Assembly: GCF_018138715.1 (NCBI RefSeq)
Contig: NZ_JAGSHX010000006.1
Span: 806,001-870,000 of the forward strand
Direction: 5' to 3'
Source of the DNA: Streptomyces asiaticus
GTDB taxonomy: Bacteria > Actinomycetota > Actinomycetes > Streptomycetales > Streptomycetaceae
Length of the DNA: 64,000 nt
Shown here: positions 8,104 through 16,077 of the stretch, piece after piece
Position numbering within the stretch: the stretch's first letter is position 1
Layout of the letters: the number at the start of each line of letters is the position of its first letter
The notes under the pieces: model-generated
Database searches by the model: none
The model's input: only the letters and a program-made list of their open reading frames with translations
Told to the model about the DNA's origin: nothing
Translations under genes and position numbers: made by a program

Positions 8104-8122
8104 GGTGATGCCGTCGGCGCGG

Positions 8123-8743
8123 TCACTCGAACCGTGCTGTGTCGCCCGCCCCTCGACGTACGATCTCGGCTTCGCCGCCGGACAAGTCGATGACCGTGGT
8201 CGGCTCGGTGCCGCAGTCACCCGAGTCCACCACGGCGTCCACCACGTGGTCGAGCCGTTCTTTGATCTCCCAGCCCTGCGTCATCGGCTCGTCCTCATCG
8301 GGCAGGAGCAGGGTACTGGAGAGCAGCGGCTCACCGAGGTCGGCGAGCAAGGCATGAGTGGTGGCATGGTCGGGAATCCGGACTCCGACCGTCTTTTTCT
8401 TCGGGTGCAGCAGCTGCCGCGGCACCTCCTTCGTCGCCGGGAGGATGAAGGTGTAACTGCCGGGCGTCGCTGCTTTGATCACGCGGAACACGTCCTTGTC
8501 GACGTGCACGAACTGGCCCAGCTGCGCGAAGTTCTGGCACACCAGCGTGAAGTGGTGTCGCTCGTCGAGGTTCCGGATCGACCGGATCCGGTCGATCCCG
8601 TCACGATTGCCCAGTCGGCATCCCAGTGCGAAGCAGGAGTCCGTCGGGTAGGCGATGAGCGCGCCGGAGCGGATCATGTCAGCCACATTGCTGATGGTGC
8701 GCTGCTGTGGGTTCTCGGGGTGCACATCGAAATACTTCGCCAT
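8123..8743 (-). CDS. yciO: YciO/Sua5/YrdC-family protein
   Basis: A 206-residue protein, the same length as E. coli YciO and clearly of its subgroup: FDVHPENPQQRTI at the N-terminus, IAYPTDSCFALGC, KAATPGSYTFILP, KKTVGVRIPDH and PTTVIDLSGGEAEIVRRGAGD. The fold binds double-stranded RNA or tRNA and nucleotides; YrdC and Sua5 make threonylcarbamoyl-AMP for tRNA t6A, but whether YciO does is not settled. The KxR and SxN-type pocket residues are partly different from true YrdC. It lies alone, convergent with mug. Confidence 0.85.
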   Translation of the reverse strand: MAKYFDVHPENPQQRTISNVADMIRSGALIAYPTDSCFALGCRLGNRDGIDRIRSIRNLDERHHFTLVCQNFAQLGQFVHVDKDVFRVIKAATPGSYTFILPATKEVPRQLLHPKKKTVGVRIPDHATTHALLADLGEPLLSSTLLLPDEDEPMTQGWEIKERLDHVVDAVVDSGDCGTEPTTVIDLSGGEAEIVRRGAGDTARFE

Positions 8744-8811
8744 CCACCGAGCCTATGCGATCAGGACACCTTGGTCGTTTCGTGCCCCGGACGCGGCCGA
8801 GCCCGACGATG

Positions 8812-9252
8812 TCATATCGTGCCCTCCTCCCCTATCGCCACCAGCAACTGGAACGGCAGCTCGCGGTCGCCCTGCCCGACCCCCAGCCCGACCCAGCGGC
8901 CGTCGACGCGCCAGACGCGCAGCTCGGGTACGTAACCGCACAGGGTGTCCAGCGGGGGCGGGACCGGCTCGCCCATCGCCGAGCGCTCCAGGGAGTCGGT
9001 GAGGTCGAGGACATCGGGGGCGCCCCACCGTAAGGTCAGCACCTGGTCCAGCGCGCTCAACTCGGCCTCGAACTCCTCCAGCACCTCCTCGACCCGGCTC
9101 AGATCCGCGTCCCAGAAGTCCTCGCTGACGCGGAGGTCGGCCACATGGAAGCCGGGGCCGCTCTCCACCCATCCGTCGGCGGTCCGCCGCGCGGGGAAGT
9201 CCCGCACGCGCAGCTGATCGATCGTGCTCACATGGTCCGCCGTACTGGTCAT
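8812..9252 (-). CDS. Hypothetical protein with a TTA codon
   Basis: A 146-residue protein of unknown function. It is acidic, begins MTSTADHVSTIDQLRVRDFP, and ends in a beta-rich part (LRVWRVDGRWVGLGVGQGDR) followed by PFQLLVAIG. I do not recognise a domain. ATG 9252 is chosen over an upstream in-frame start at 9384 because the upstream part is unlike protein. Codon 74 is TTA (9033-9031), the rare leucine codon read only by the bldA tRNA, so synthesis may be limited to developing cultures. It is divergent from the ROK regulator, which also has a TTA. Confidence 0.6.
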   Translation of the reverse strand: MTSTADHVSTIDQLRVRDFPARRTADGWVESGPGFHVADLRVSEDFWDADLSRVEEVLEEFEAELSALDQVLTLRWGAPDVLDLTDSLERSAMGEPVPPPLDTLCGYVPELRVWRVDGRWVGLGVGQGDRELPFQLLVAIGEEGTI

Positions 9253-9401
9253 GATGTCAGTAAACCGTGTAGGTCGGACATCTGGCCGCCCGTCAGATGA
9301 CCATCTTGGTGGCCGGGCGGCCCGGGTCGGCAGGCGGCACTCGCCGCTCCCGCGCCCAGCGGATACGATCCGGCAGATACGCACTGGGAGGGAGGCCGAC
9401 G

Positions 9402-10622
9402 TTGGGGCGGCTCACCGGCGGGGATCCGTCTCTGCTGCGACGCATCAACTCCGCCGTGGTCCTGCACGCGCTGCGCGCGGCGACCGCGTCCGGCGCGGCC
9501 GCCGGGGGTGGCCAGGACGAGGCGGGTGGCTGCGCCGGGAGCTCGAGCCTCACCGATCTGACCCGGGTGACCGGGCTGTCCCGGCCCACCGTCGAGGGGG
9601 TGATCGACGGGCTCGCCGACAGCGGTCTGGTGGTCGAGGTGCCCGCCGAGGAGGGCGGCGTACGGCGTCAGGGACGCCCCGCGCGGCGCTTCCGCTTCCG
9701 GGCCGAGGCCGGGCATCTGCTGGGCATAGAGATAGGGCCGCACCGGGTGGCCGCGCTCCTGTCGGACCTCGATGGTCGCCCGCTCGGCTCGATCGTGCGC
9801 GAGGTGTCGGAGAAGGCGTCCGCGGACGAGCGGCTGGAGCGGGTGCGCACCACCGTGGCGGATCTGCTGCGACGCGCCGGGGTGGCCCGGTTCTCGCTGC
9901 GCGCGGTCGGGGTGGGCAGCCCCGGCGTCGTCGAGGCCGACGGCACCGTCCATCTGTGCACCGCGCTCCCCGGCTGGACCGGGCTGCCCCTGGGCGAGCG
10001 GCTGCGGCGGTCCTTCCGCTGTCCGGTGCTGGTGGAGAACGACGCGAACACGGCCGCGGTGGCCGAGCACTGGAAGGGCGCGGCGGTCGGTTCTGACGAT
10101 GTGGTCTTCGTGCTGGCCGGGTTGAGCCCGGGGGCCGGGTCGCTGATCGGCGGGCGGCTGCACCGCGGCTTCGGCGGCGCGGCCGGGGAGATCGGGGCGC
10201 TGCATCTGCTGGGCCAGGAGGCCGCCCCGGAGGAGGTGCTCTCCACGACGGGGGAGCCGCTGAACCCGCTGGACGAGGCGCAGGTGGCGCATGTCTTCGC
10301 GCTGGCCAGGGACGGCGACGAACGGGCGCGGGCGGCCGTGGACCGCTTCGTGCGCAGGCTGGTGCACGACACGGCGGCCCTGGTGCTGGCGCTGGACCCC
10401 GAGGTCGTGGTGGTGGGCGGCTGGGCCGCCGGTCTCGACGGGGTGCTGGCCCCGCTGCGCGATGAGCTGTCGCGCTACTGTCTGCGGCCCCCGCAGGTCG
10501 CGCTCTCGCTGCTCGGCGAGGCGGCGGTGACCACGGGGGCGCTGCGGTTAGCCCTGGACCATGTGGAGCAGGAGCTGTTCGCGGTCGACAGCACGGTGAC
10601 GACCCGCCGCGCGAGCCGCTGA
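9402..10622 (+). CDS. ROK family transcriptional regulator
   Basis: A 406-residue regulator with an N-terminal winged helix-turn-helix (residues 10-85; LTDLTRVTGLSRPTVEGVID) and a C-terminal ROK sugar-kinase-like domain (LLGIEIGPHRVAALLSDLDG and VENDANTAAVAEHW). These usually repress sugar-use genes and bind a sugar or phosphosugar. The classical zinc motif CxCGxxGC is missing. TTG 9402 follows a GGGAGGGAGG ribosome site; TTG/GTG starts further up to 9297 are possible. Codon 383 is TTA (10548-10550), so expression is likely bldA-dependent. The operon it controls is not evident here. Confidence 0.85.
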   Translation: MGRLTGGDPSLLRRINSAVVLHALRAATASGAAAGGGQDEAGGCAGSSSLTDLTRVTGLSRPTVEGVIDGLADSGLVVEVPAEEGGVRRQGRPARRFRFRAEAGHLLGIEIGPHRVAALLSDLDGRPLGSIVREVSEKASADERLERVRTTVADLLRRAGVARFSLRAVGVGSPGVVEADGTVHLCTALPGWTGLPLGERLRRSFRCPVLVENDANTAAVAEHWKGAAVGSDDVVFVLAGLSPGAGSLIGGRLHRGFGGAAGEIGALHLLGQEAAPEEVLSTTGEPLNPLDEAQVAHVFALARDGDERARAAVDRFVRRLVHDTAALVLALDPEVVVVGGWAAGLDGVLAPLRDELSRYCLRPPQVALSLLGEAAVTTGALRLALDHVEQELFAVDSTVTTRRASR

Positions 10623-10714
10623 CGCGGGAGGCGGGGCGGGCGTTTCGGGTTTCGGCGTGCGTACGGGGCGGCGAGGCGACGCGGGCCGGGCCTACGACGC
10701 GGGGCGGGCCCGGG

Positions 10715-11458
10715 TCAGCCCGCCAGCAGTTCGTCGCCCGCGTCGCCGAAGGTGAGCCGGCAGGTGTCGGCCCGGTAGGTGGCCACGGCGACGGCCGCGG
10801 TGCGGCCCTGGGCCACATAGCGGGTGGTCACGAGGAGGACGGGGGCGCCGGGCAGCCGGTCGAGCTCCTTGGCGTCGTCCGCGCGGGCCGAGCCGAGCTC
10901 CACGGTCTGCTCACGGCCCTCGAGCTCCAGCCGGCGCAGCTCGCGCAGCACGGCGCGGGCGCGGGCCAGCCCGCTGGGGGTGTCGATGGCGGCGAGGCCG
11001 GGGACGGACTCGGCCGGTACGTACAGCAGCTCGGCGGCGAGCGGCTGGCCGTGGCTCATCCGGGTGCGGCGCACCCGGTGAACCGGGGTGTCGGGGTCGG
11101 TCTCCAGCAGCCGGGCGACCTCGGCGGGCGGGGCCACCTCGGTGCCGTCGACGGTCTGCCAGGTGTTCTCGCCGGAGGTGTCGGTCCAGCCGTGGGCGTA
11201 GTCCCCGACGGCCACGCCGACGCGGGGCGGGGCGACGGTGGTGCCGACGCCGCGGCGGCGCTGGAGCCTGCCCTCCAGCTCGAGCTGCTCGAGGGCCTGT
11301 CGGAGGGTGGCGCGGGCGACGCCGAAGCGGGCGGCCAGCTCGCGCTCGTTGGGCAGGATCTCGCCGACCGCGAACTCCGAGTCGAGTGCGTCGCTGAGCA
11401 CGGTCTTCAGATGCCAGTACTTGGGCTCTGGCACCGATTCCAGCTGCGTGGTCCCCAC
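10715..11458 (-). CDS. GntR family regulator, HutC/UTRA subfamily
   Basis: A 247-residue regulator. Residues 10-78 are the GntR winged helix (GEILPNERELAARFGVARAT, then LRQALEQLELEGRLQRRRGV); residues 95-245 are a UTRA ligand domain (VHRVRRTRMSHGQPLAAELL). HutC-type members sense sugars, phosphosugars or histidine intermediates. The GTG start at 11458 faces an SDR gene across 196 bases that contain a HutC-type dyad at 11572-11585. Autoregulation and control of the SDR gene are likely. The effector cannot be told from the sequence. Confidence 0.87.
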   Translation of the reverse strand: MGTTQLESVPEPKYWHLKTVLSDALDSEFAVGEILPNERELAARFGVARATLRQALEQLELEGRLQRRRGVGTTVAPPRVGVAVGDYAHGWTDTSGENTWQTVDGTEVAPPAEVARLLETDPDTPVHRVRRTRMSHGQPLAAELLYVPAESVPGLAAIDTPSGLARARAVLRELRRLELEGREQTVELGSARADDAKELDRLPGAPVLLVTTRYVAQGRTAAVAVATYRADTCRLTFGDAGDELLAG

Positions 11459-11571
11459 CCTGTCCCCCTTGATTCCGACGGCCGATGGTCGCGCACGCCT
11501 TCACAGTTATGCGCGGCTTCTTTATTAAAGGTTGTTGCAGTATCAATGCGACCATAAGGCGGCCTGCGTAC

Positions 11572-11585
11572 TTGGTCAAGACCAA
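11572..11585. promoter_or_regulatory. Candidate GntR/HutC operator
   Basis: TTGGTCAAGACCAA: arms TTGGTC and GACCAA around AA. It resembles the TGGTCTAGACCA core of known HutC-family sites such as the DasR box. It lies between the divergent GntR and SDR genes, 70 bases upstream of the SDR start. Confidence 0.5.
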
Positions 11586-11654
11586 TCCCTGACCGGTTAT
11601 CGTCGGTGACCGTCGGAACGGGATGCGTCACCAGGCGGGAGCTGAGCTGAGCTG

Positions 11655-12407
11655 ATGGGGATGGACCAGGTCACGGTGGTCACGGGGGGCAGTCGCGGCA
11701 TCGGCGCGGCGGTGGCGGTGCGGCTCGCGCGCGCCGGGCACGGCGTCGCGATCGGCTACGAGCACGCGCGGGACGCGGCGGAGCGGTGGGCGGAGGCGGT
11801 GCGCGCGGAGGGGATGCGGGCGATGGTCGTCCAGGCCGACACCAGCGACGCGGAGCAGGTCGAGGCGATGTTCGACCGGGTGCGCGAGGAGCTGGGCCGG
11901 ATCACCGGTCTGGTCAACAACGCCGGGATCACGGGGCCGTTGGGCCGCTTCACCGAGACCTCGCCGGAGGTGATGCGCCGCGTCGTGGACGTCAATGTGA
12001 CCGGGGCCCTGCTGTGCGCCCGGCGCGCGGCGCGCGAGATGTCCACGCGCCACGGCGGGCAGGGCGGCGCCATCGTCAACATCTCCTCGGGCGCGGCGAC
12101 GACCGGCAGCCCCGGGGAGTATGTGCACTACGCGGCGAGCAAGGCGGCGGTCGACGCGATGACCGTCGGGCTGTCGAAGGAGCTGGCGGCGGAGGGGGTC
12201 CGGGTCAACTCGGTGCAGCCCGGGATGACGCTGACCGACATCCACGCGCGGATGGGCGACCCCGAGCGGCCGTGGCGCGTCCAGGGGCGGGTGCCGATGG
12301 GGCGCCCGGGCGAACCGGAGGAGATCGCGGGCGCGGTGGCGTGGCTGCTGTCGCCGGAGGCGTCGTACACGACGGGGGCGGTGCTGCGGGTCGCGGGCGG
12401 GCTGTAG
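11655..12407 (+). CDS. Short-chain dehydrogenase/reductase
   Basis: A 250-residue classical SDR that oxidises or reduces a carbonyl or alcohol with NAD(P). It has the cofactor loop TGGSRGIG, the structural NNAG, the active-site serine region NISSGAA, and the catalytic YAASK. The C-terminal RMGDPERPWRVQGRVPMGRP and loop before SYTTGAVLRVAGG match 3-oxoacyl-ACP-reductase-like or glucose-dehydrogenase-like enzymes. The start may also be the ATG at 11661. Divergent to a HutC-type regulator, it may be its target; the substrate is unknown. Confidence 0.88.
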   Translation: MGMDQVTVVTGGSRGIGAAVAVRLARAGHGVAIGYEHARDAAERWAEAVRAEGMRAMVVQADTSDAEQVEAMFDRVREELGRITGLVNNAGITGPLGRFTETSPEVMRRVVDVNVTGALLCARRAAREMSTRHGGQGGAIVNISSGAATTGSPGEYVHYAASKAAVDAMTVGLSKELAAEGVRVNSVQPGMTLTDIHARMGDPERPWRVQGRVPMGRPGEPEEIAGAVAWLLSPEASYTTGAVLRVAGGL

Positions 12408-12411
12408 CGGC

Positions 12412-12527
12412 GTGCACGGTCGACGGCGTGCGCAGTCGGCAGCGTGCACGGTCGACGGCGTGCGCAGTCGGCAGCGTGCACGGTCGACGGCGTGCGCAGT
12501 CGGCAGCGTGCGCGGTCGACGGCGTGT
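12412..12527. repeat. Tandem array of 32-bp units (3.6 copies)
   Basis: Exact 32-bp units begin at 12412, 12444 and 12476, with a partial fourth at 12508. Each unit is two 16-bp halves, GTGCACGGTCGACGGC and GTGCGCAGTCGGCAGC, which differ at only four positions, so the real repeat is 16 bp. It starts four bases after the SDR stop and ends about 110 bases before the next gene. Confidence 0.9.
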
Positions 12528-12635
12528 GGGAGTCCCGATGCGGGCCATCGGGTCTACCGTCCGGTAACTCTTGCTGACATGCTGTCTCATACGCCGCGTG
12601 CGCCTGCCGGAACGCCGATCGTGAGGAGCCACCCG

Positions 12636-13466
12636 ATGCCCGCGTCCCTCTCCTTCTCCGTCGCCGCCCCCGGCGGCCCCCGCACCGCCCGGGTCGTCCA
12701 CGAACGGCGCGGCGCGGGACGGCCGTTGGTGCTGCTGCACGGCATCGGCCACCACTGGCAGGCATGGGAGCCGGTGCTGGACATCCTCGCCGTCGACCGC
12801 GATGTGATCGCCGTGGATCTGCCCGGCTTCGGGGCGTCGGACGCGCTGCCGGACGGCATCCCGTACGACCTCGACGGCGTCGTACCCGTGCTCGACGCGC
12901 TCTTCGAGGCCCTCGGCGTCAAGCGCCCCGACGTGGCCGGGAACTCGCTCGGCGGGCTGATCGCCCTGGAGCTGGGCCGGCTCGGGCTCGTACGGTCGGT
13001 CACCGCGCTGTCCCCGGCCCGGTTCTGGACCGAGGCCGAGCGGCGTTACGCCTTCAGTGTGCTGGCCGCGATGCGGGCCGGGGCGCGGGCGCTGCCGCCG
13101 CCGATGGTGGCGTGGCTGGCCCGCGGCGCGGCCGGACGGGCCGCGCTGACCGGCGCCATTTACGCCCGGCCCGCGCGGCGTTCACCGGACGCCGTCGTCG
13201 CCGAGACGCGGGCGATGCGCGAGGCGGTCGGCTTCGGCGCCACGCTGGCCGCCGGAAGCTCCGGGCTGTTCACCCACGACATCCCCGATGTCCCGGTCAC
13301 CATCGCCTGGGGCTCGCGCGACCGGGTGCTGCCGCGCCGCCAGGGCGTCCGCGCCAAGCGGGTGATCCCCGGCGCCCGGCTGGTCCGCCTCCCCGGCTGT
13401 GGCCATGTGCCCATGAACGACGATCCCGCACTGGTCGCCCGCGTCATCCTGGACGGCAGCCGCTGA
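12636..13466 (+). CDS. Alpha/beta hydrolase
   Basis: A 276-residue hydrolase of the alpha/beta fold. The oxyanion region is LLHGIGHHWQAW, the nucleophile elbow AGNSLGGLIALE (Ser), the acid is in WGSRDRVLPRR (Asp), and the base in GCGHVPMNDDP (His). A cap domain lies at about residues 115-190. There is no signal peptide, so it is a cytoplasmic esterase or lactonase of unknown substrate. ATG 12636 follows GAGGAG; the open frame continues upstream into the tandem repeat but that part is not coding-like. Confidence 0.88.
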   Translation: MPASLSFSVAAPGGPRTARVVHERRGAGRPLVLLHGIGHHWQAWEPVLDILAVDRDVIAVDLPGFGASDALPDGIPYDLDGVVPVLDALFEALGVKRPDVAGNSLGGLIALELGRLGLVRSVTALSPARFWTEAERRYAFSVLAAMRAGARALPPPMVAWLARGAAGRAALTGAIYARPARRSPDAVVAETRAMREAVGFGATLAAGSSGLFTHDIPDVPVTIAWGSRDRVLPRRQGVRAKRVIPGARLVRLPGCGHVPMNDDPALVARVILDGSR

Positions 13467-13507
13467 CGGCCCCGCCGGCTCCGTACATCGGCCTCCGCAC
13501 CGCACGC

Positions 13508-13529
13508 GCCCGGGGTCTTTACTCCGGGC
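13508..13529 (+). terminator. Hairpin terminator after the alpha/beta hydrolase
   Basis: Arms GCCCGGGG and CTCCGGGC (one G-T pair) enclose a six-base loop. It stands 41 bases after the hydrolase stop and just before the phoD promoter region. Confidence 0.55.
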
Positions 13530-13541
13530 GGCCGCGCCGTT

Positions 13542-13563
13542 GTTCACTGGGCGTTCGTAAGAG
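13542..13563 (+). promoter_or_regulatory. PHO-box-like direct repeat upstream of phoD
   Basis: Two adjacent 11-bp units, GTTCACTGGGC and GTTCGTAAGAG, resemble the Streptomyces PhoP direct-repeat unit, whose core is GTTCA. The first unit is the better match. Placed 60-85 bases before an alkaline phosphatase gene, it predicts induction under phosphate limitation by PhoR-PhoP. Confidence 0.6.
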
Positions 13564-13625
13564 CGGCATCTTGCACCGATATCAAACACAACAGCACAGC
13601 GGTTCTACGAACGACGGAGGGCACC

Positions 13626-15218
13626 ATGGGGCGGGAATCGGGCACAGGGATCGGGCGGCGCACGGTATTGCAGGGATCGGCGGCCGCCTCGGCGGCGCTC
13701 GCGGTGCCCACCGTGGCATCGGCCGCCGCGGCGGCCGCGTCCGGCGCGCCCGCTCAGGCGCTGTCGGGGCGGCCGAGTACCCAGTGGGGCGTGCAGGTGG
13801 GCGATGTGACGACGTCGTCGGGGCTGGTGTGGGTCCGCTCCGACCGTCCGGCCCGGATGATCGTGGAGACCTCGGCGACCGAGTCCTTCGCGCGGGCCAA
13901 GCGCTGGCACGGTCCGCTGGTCGGCCCCGGCACCGACTTCACCGGGCGCACCGCGCTGCACGGTCTGCCCGCCGGGAGCCAGGTGCACTACCGGGTGCTG
14001 CTGGCCGACCCGGAGGACCCGCGCCGCACCAGTGAGCCGGTGCACGGCACGTTCCGTACGGTTCCCGAGCGCCGTAAGGGCGTGCGTTTCGTCTGGTCGG
14101 GCGATCTGGCGGGCCAGGGCTGGGGCATCAACCCGGACCACGGCGGCTACCGGATCTTCGAGGAGATGCGCCGCCGGGAGCCGGACTTCTTCCTGTGCAG
14201 CGGCGACAACATCTACGCGGACGGCCCGATGACGGAGACCGTCAAGCTGCCCGACGGCTCCACCTGGCGCAACCTCATCACCCCGGAGAAGACCAAGGTC
14301 GCCGAGACGCTGGACGAGTACCGGGGCAACTTCCGGTACAACCTCCTCGACCCCGCCCTGCGCCGGTTCCACGCCGAGGTGCCGACCATCACCCAGTGGG
14401 ACGACCACGAGGTGCTCAACAACTGGTACCCGGGCGAGATCCTGGTCGACGACCGCTACACCGAGAAGAACGTCAACGTGCTGGCGGCCCGCGCGCGCCA
14501 GGCGTTCGCCGAGTACTTCCCGATCAGCACGCTGCGGCCGGACGCGAGCGGCCGGGTCTACCGGGTCCAGCACCAGGGCCCGCTGCTGGACGTCTTCGTG
14601 CTGGACTGCCGTACGTACCGCGACCCCAACTCGCCGAACCGCCAGCCGGAGGACGCCCAGGGCATCCTCGGCGCCGAGCAGCTGGCGTGGCTCAAGCGCG
14701 AGCTGTCGCGCTCGCGCGCGGTGTGGAAGGTCATCGCCTGCGACATGCCGCTGGGCCTGGTGGTCCCGGACGGGAAGACCGACTTCGAGGCCGTCGCGCA
14801 GGGCGACCCGGGCGCCCCGCTCGGCCGTGAGCTCCAGATGGCCGAGTTGCTGCGGCACATCAAGCACCGGAAGATCACCGGCACGGTGTGGCTGACGGCG
14901 GACGTCCACTACACGTCGGCGCAGCACTACGACCCGTCGCGGGCTGCGTTCAAGGACTTCGCGCCCTTCTGGGAGTTCGTCTCCGGTCCGCTGAACGCGG
15001 GGGCCTTCCCGGCGGTGAAGCTGGACGGCACGTTCGGCCCGGAGCAGCCCTTCGTCAAGGCGCCGACGGTGGCGAACGTCTCGCCCGCCGAGGGCTTCCA
15101 GTTCTACGGCGAGGTGGACATCGACGGCGACAGCGCCGAGATGACGGTCCGGCTGCGCGAGGACGGCGGGAAGGTGCTGTTCACCAAGACTCTGCGCCCG
15201 GGTCTGGTCGGCCAGTAG
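13626..15218 (+). CDS. phoD: PhoD-family alkaline phosphatase, Tat-exported
   Basis: A 530-residue secreted phosphodiesterase/phosphomonoesterase. Residues 1-45 are a twin-arginine signal (GRRTVLQGSAAASAALAVPT). The N-terminal PhoD domain (fibronectin-like, residues 50-150) is followed by the metallophosphatase core with SGDNIYADGP, TQWDDHEVLNNW, LDCRTYRDP and TADVHYTSAQHY, which supply the Ca/Fe ligands. PhoD enzymes recover phosphate from phosphodiesters and teichoic acid outside the cell. A GGAGGG ribosome site precedes ATG 13626, and a PHO-box-like repeat lies upstream. Confidence 0.9.
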   Translation: MGRESGTGIGRRTVLQGSAAASAALAVPTVASAAAAAASGAPAQALSGRPSTQWGVQVGDVTTSSGLVWVRSDRPARMIVETSATESFARAKRWHGPLVGPGTDFTGRTALHGLPAGSQVHYRVLLADPEDPRRTSEPVHGTFRTVPERRKGVRFVWSGDLAGQGWGINPDHGGYRIFEEMRRREPDFFLCSGDNIYADGPMTETVKLPDGSTWRNLITPEKTKVAETLDEYRGNFRYNLLDPALRRFHAEVPTITQWDDHEVLNNWYPGEILVDDRYTEKNVNVLAARARQAFAEYFPISTLRPDASGRVYRVQHQGPLLDVFVLDCRTYRDPNSPNRQPEDAQGILGAEQLAWLKRELSRSRAVWKVIACDMPLGLVVPDGKTDFEAVAQGDPGAPLGRELQMAELLRHIKHRKITGTVWLTADVHYTSAQHYDPSRAAFKDFAPFWEFVSGPLNAGAFPAVKLDGTFGPEQPFVKAPTVANVSPAEGFQFYGEVDIDGDSAEMTVRLREDGGKVLFTKTLRPGLVGQ

Positions 15219-15266
15219 CCGCGGTGCGCGGTGCGCGGCCCCGTACGGTTCGCCGACGGTGCCGCG

Positions 15267-15420
15267 CACCGTAAGGCCGCCGCGTTCCGGTGCTTTGCAC
15301 CGTAAGGCCGTCGCGTTCCCGTGGCGCGCACCGTAAGGTCGCCGCGTTCCCGTGGCGCGCACCGTAAGGCCGCCGCGTTCCCGTGGCGCGCACCGTAAGG
15401 CCGCCGCGTACCGTACGGGC
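15267..15420. repeat. Five tandem 31-bp units before the DUF1990 gene
   Basis: CACCGTAAGG begins at 15267, 15298, 15329, 15360 and 15391, a perfect 31-bp period, which is close to three helical turns. The units are nearly identical (core CACCGTAAGGCCGCCGCGTT); the first and last have diverged ends. The array fills the space up to the ATG at 15421, so it forms the 5' region of that gene. Confidence 0.92.
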
Positions 15421-15954
15421 ATGGGATCCAGCGACGCCCCCGGTCCGGCCTCCCGGCTCACCTATCCGGAGGTGGGCGCCACCCGGCGGTGGCCGCTGCC
15501 GTCCGGCTATCGCCATCTGCGGGTGCGGACCCGTGTCGGCCACGGGCGGGCCACGTTCGAGGCGGCCGGGCGGGCGGTCATGGACTGGCGGATGCACCGC
15601 GCGGTGGGGGTGTCGATCCGCGCCGCGGACCCGGTCGCCGCCCCGGGGCGGCCGGTCGTGGTGGGCCTGGGGGTCGGGCGGCTGCGGCTGCGCGCGCCGT
15701 GCGAGGTGGTGTGGACGGTCGCCGAGGAGACCCGGACCGGCTTCGCGTACGGCACGCTGCCCGGCCATCCGGAGCGCGGCGAGGAGTCGTTCGTGGTGGA
15801 GCTGGGGCCGGATGGCTCGGTGGTACTGACGGTGACCGCGTTCAGCCGTTCGGAGTCCTGGTTCGGCCGGGCCGGAGGGCCGCTGGTGCCGCTCTTCCAG
15901 CGGGCGTACGCACGGCGGTGCGGCAGAGTACTGCGCAGGTGGGCGGTAGGGTGA
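15421..15954 (+). CDS. DUF1990 family protein
   Basis: A 177-residue protein of the DUF1990 family, which has a START-like or lipocalin-like shape and unknown function. Typical segments are GRATFEAAGRAVMDWRMHRA, FAYGTLPGHPERGEESFVVE and RAYARRCGRVLRRWA. No signal peptide or membrane segment is seen. ATG 15421 is directly after the last 31-bp repeat unit, with no clear ribosome site; translation of in-frame upstream codons would run through the repeat and is unlikely. Confidence 0.82.
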   Translation: MGSSDAPGPASRLTYPEVGATRRWPLPSGYRHLRVRTRVGHGRATFEAAGRAVMDWRMHRAVGVSIRAADPVAAPGRPVVVGLGVGRLRLRAPCEVVWTVAEETRTGFAYGTLPGHPERGEESFVVELGPDGSVVLTVTAFSRSESWFGRAGGPLVPLFQRAYARRCGRVLRRWAVG

Positions 15955-16052
15955 CAGAACCTCAGGCTTCAACCTTTTGATTTCGGACAAAATAAGCTTC
16001 TGTTATCAGATGCGCCCTTAACCCATAGGTCACAGTCCGTTCGTGATCACGC

Positions 16053-16074
16053 AACACCTTTGCGCAAGGGTGTT
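16053..16074. promoter_or_regulatory. 22-bp palindrome that covers the ribosome site of the ACT-GNAT gene
   Basis: The segment centred between 16063 and 16064 is an inverted repeat with a single G-T pair: AACACC on one side, GGTGTT on the other, core TTTGCGCAAG. AAGGG at 16066-16070 is the only ribosome-site candidate for ATG 16078. The dyad could be an operator, or an RNA hairpin that hides the ribosome site. Confidence 0.45.
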
Positions 16075-16077
16075 TGC

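Noticed and set aside
9550..10818. Long minus-strand open frame of 422 codons opposite the ROK gene
   Set aside because: It is Pro/Arg/Ala-rich shadow coding produced by high G+C; the plus-strand ROK protein has clear domains.
15267..15420. CRISPR-like array of 31-bp units
   Set aside because: The units are identical along their full length with no unique spacers and no cas genes nearby, so it is a minisatellite.
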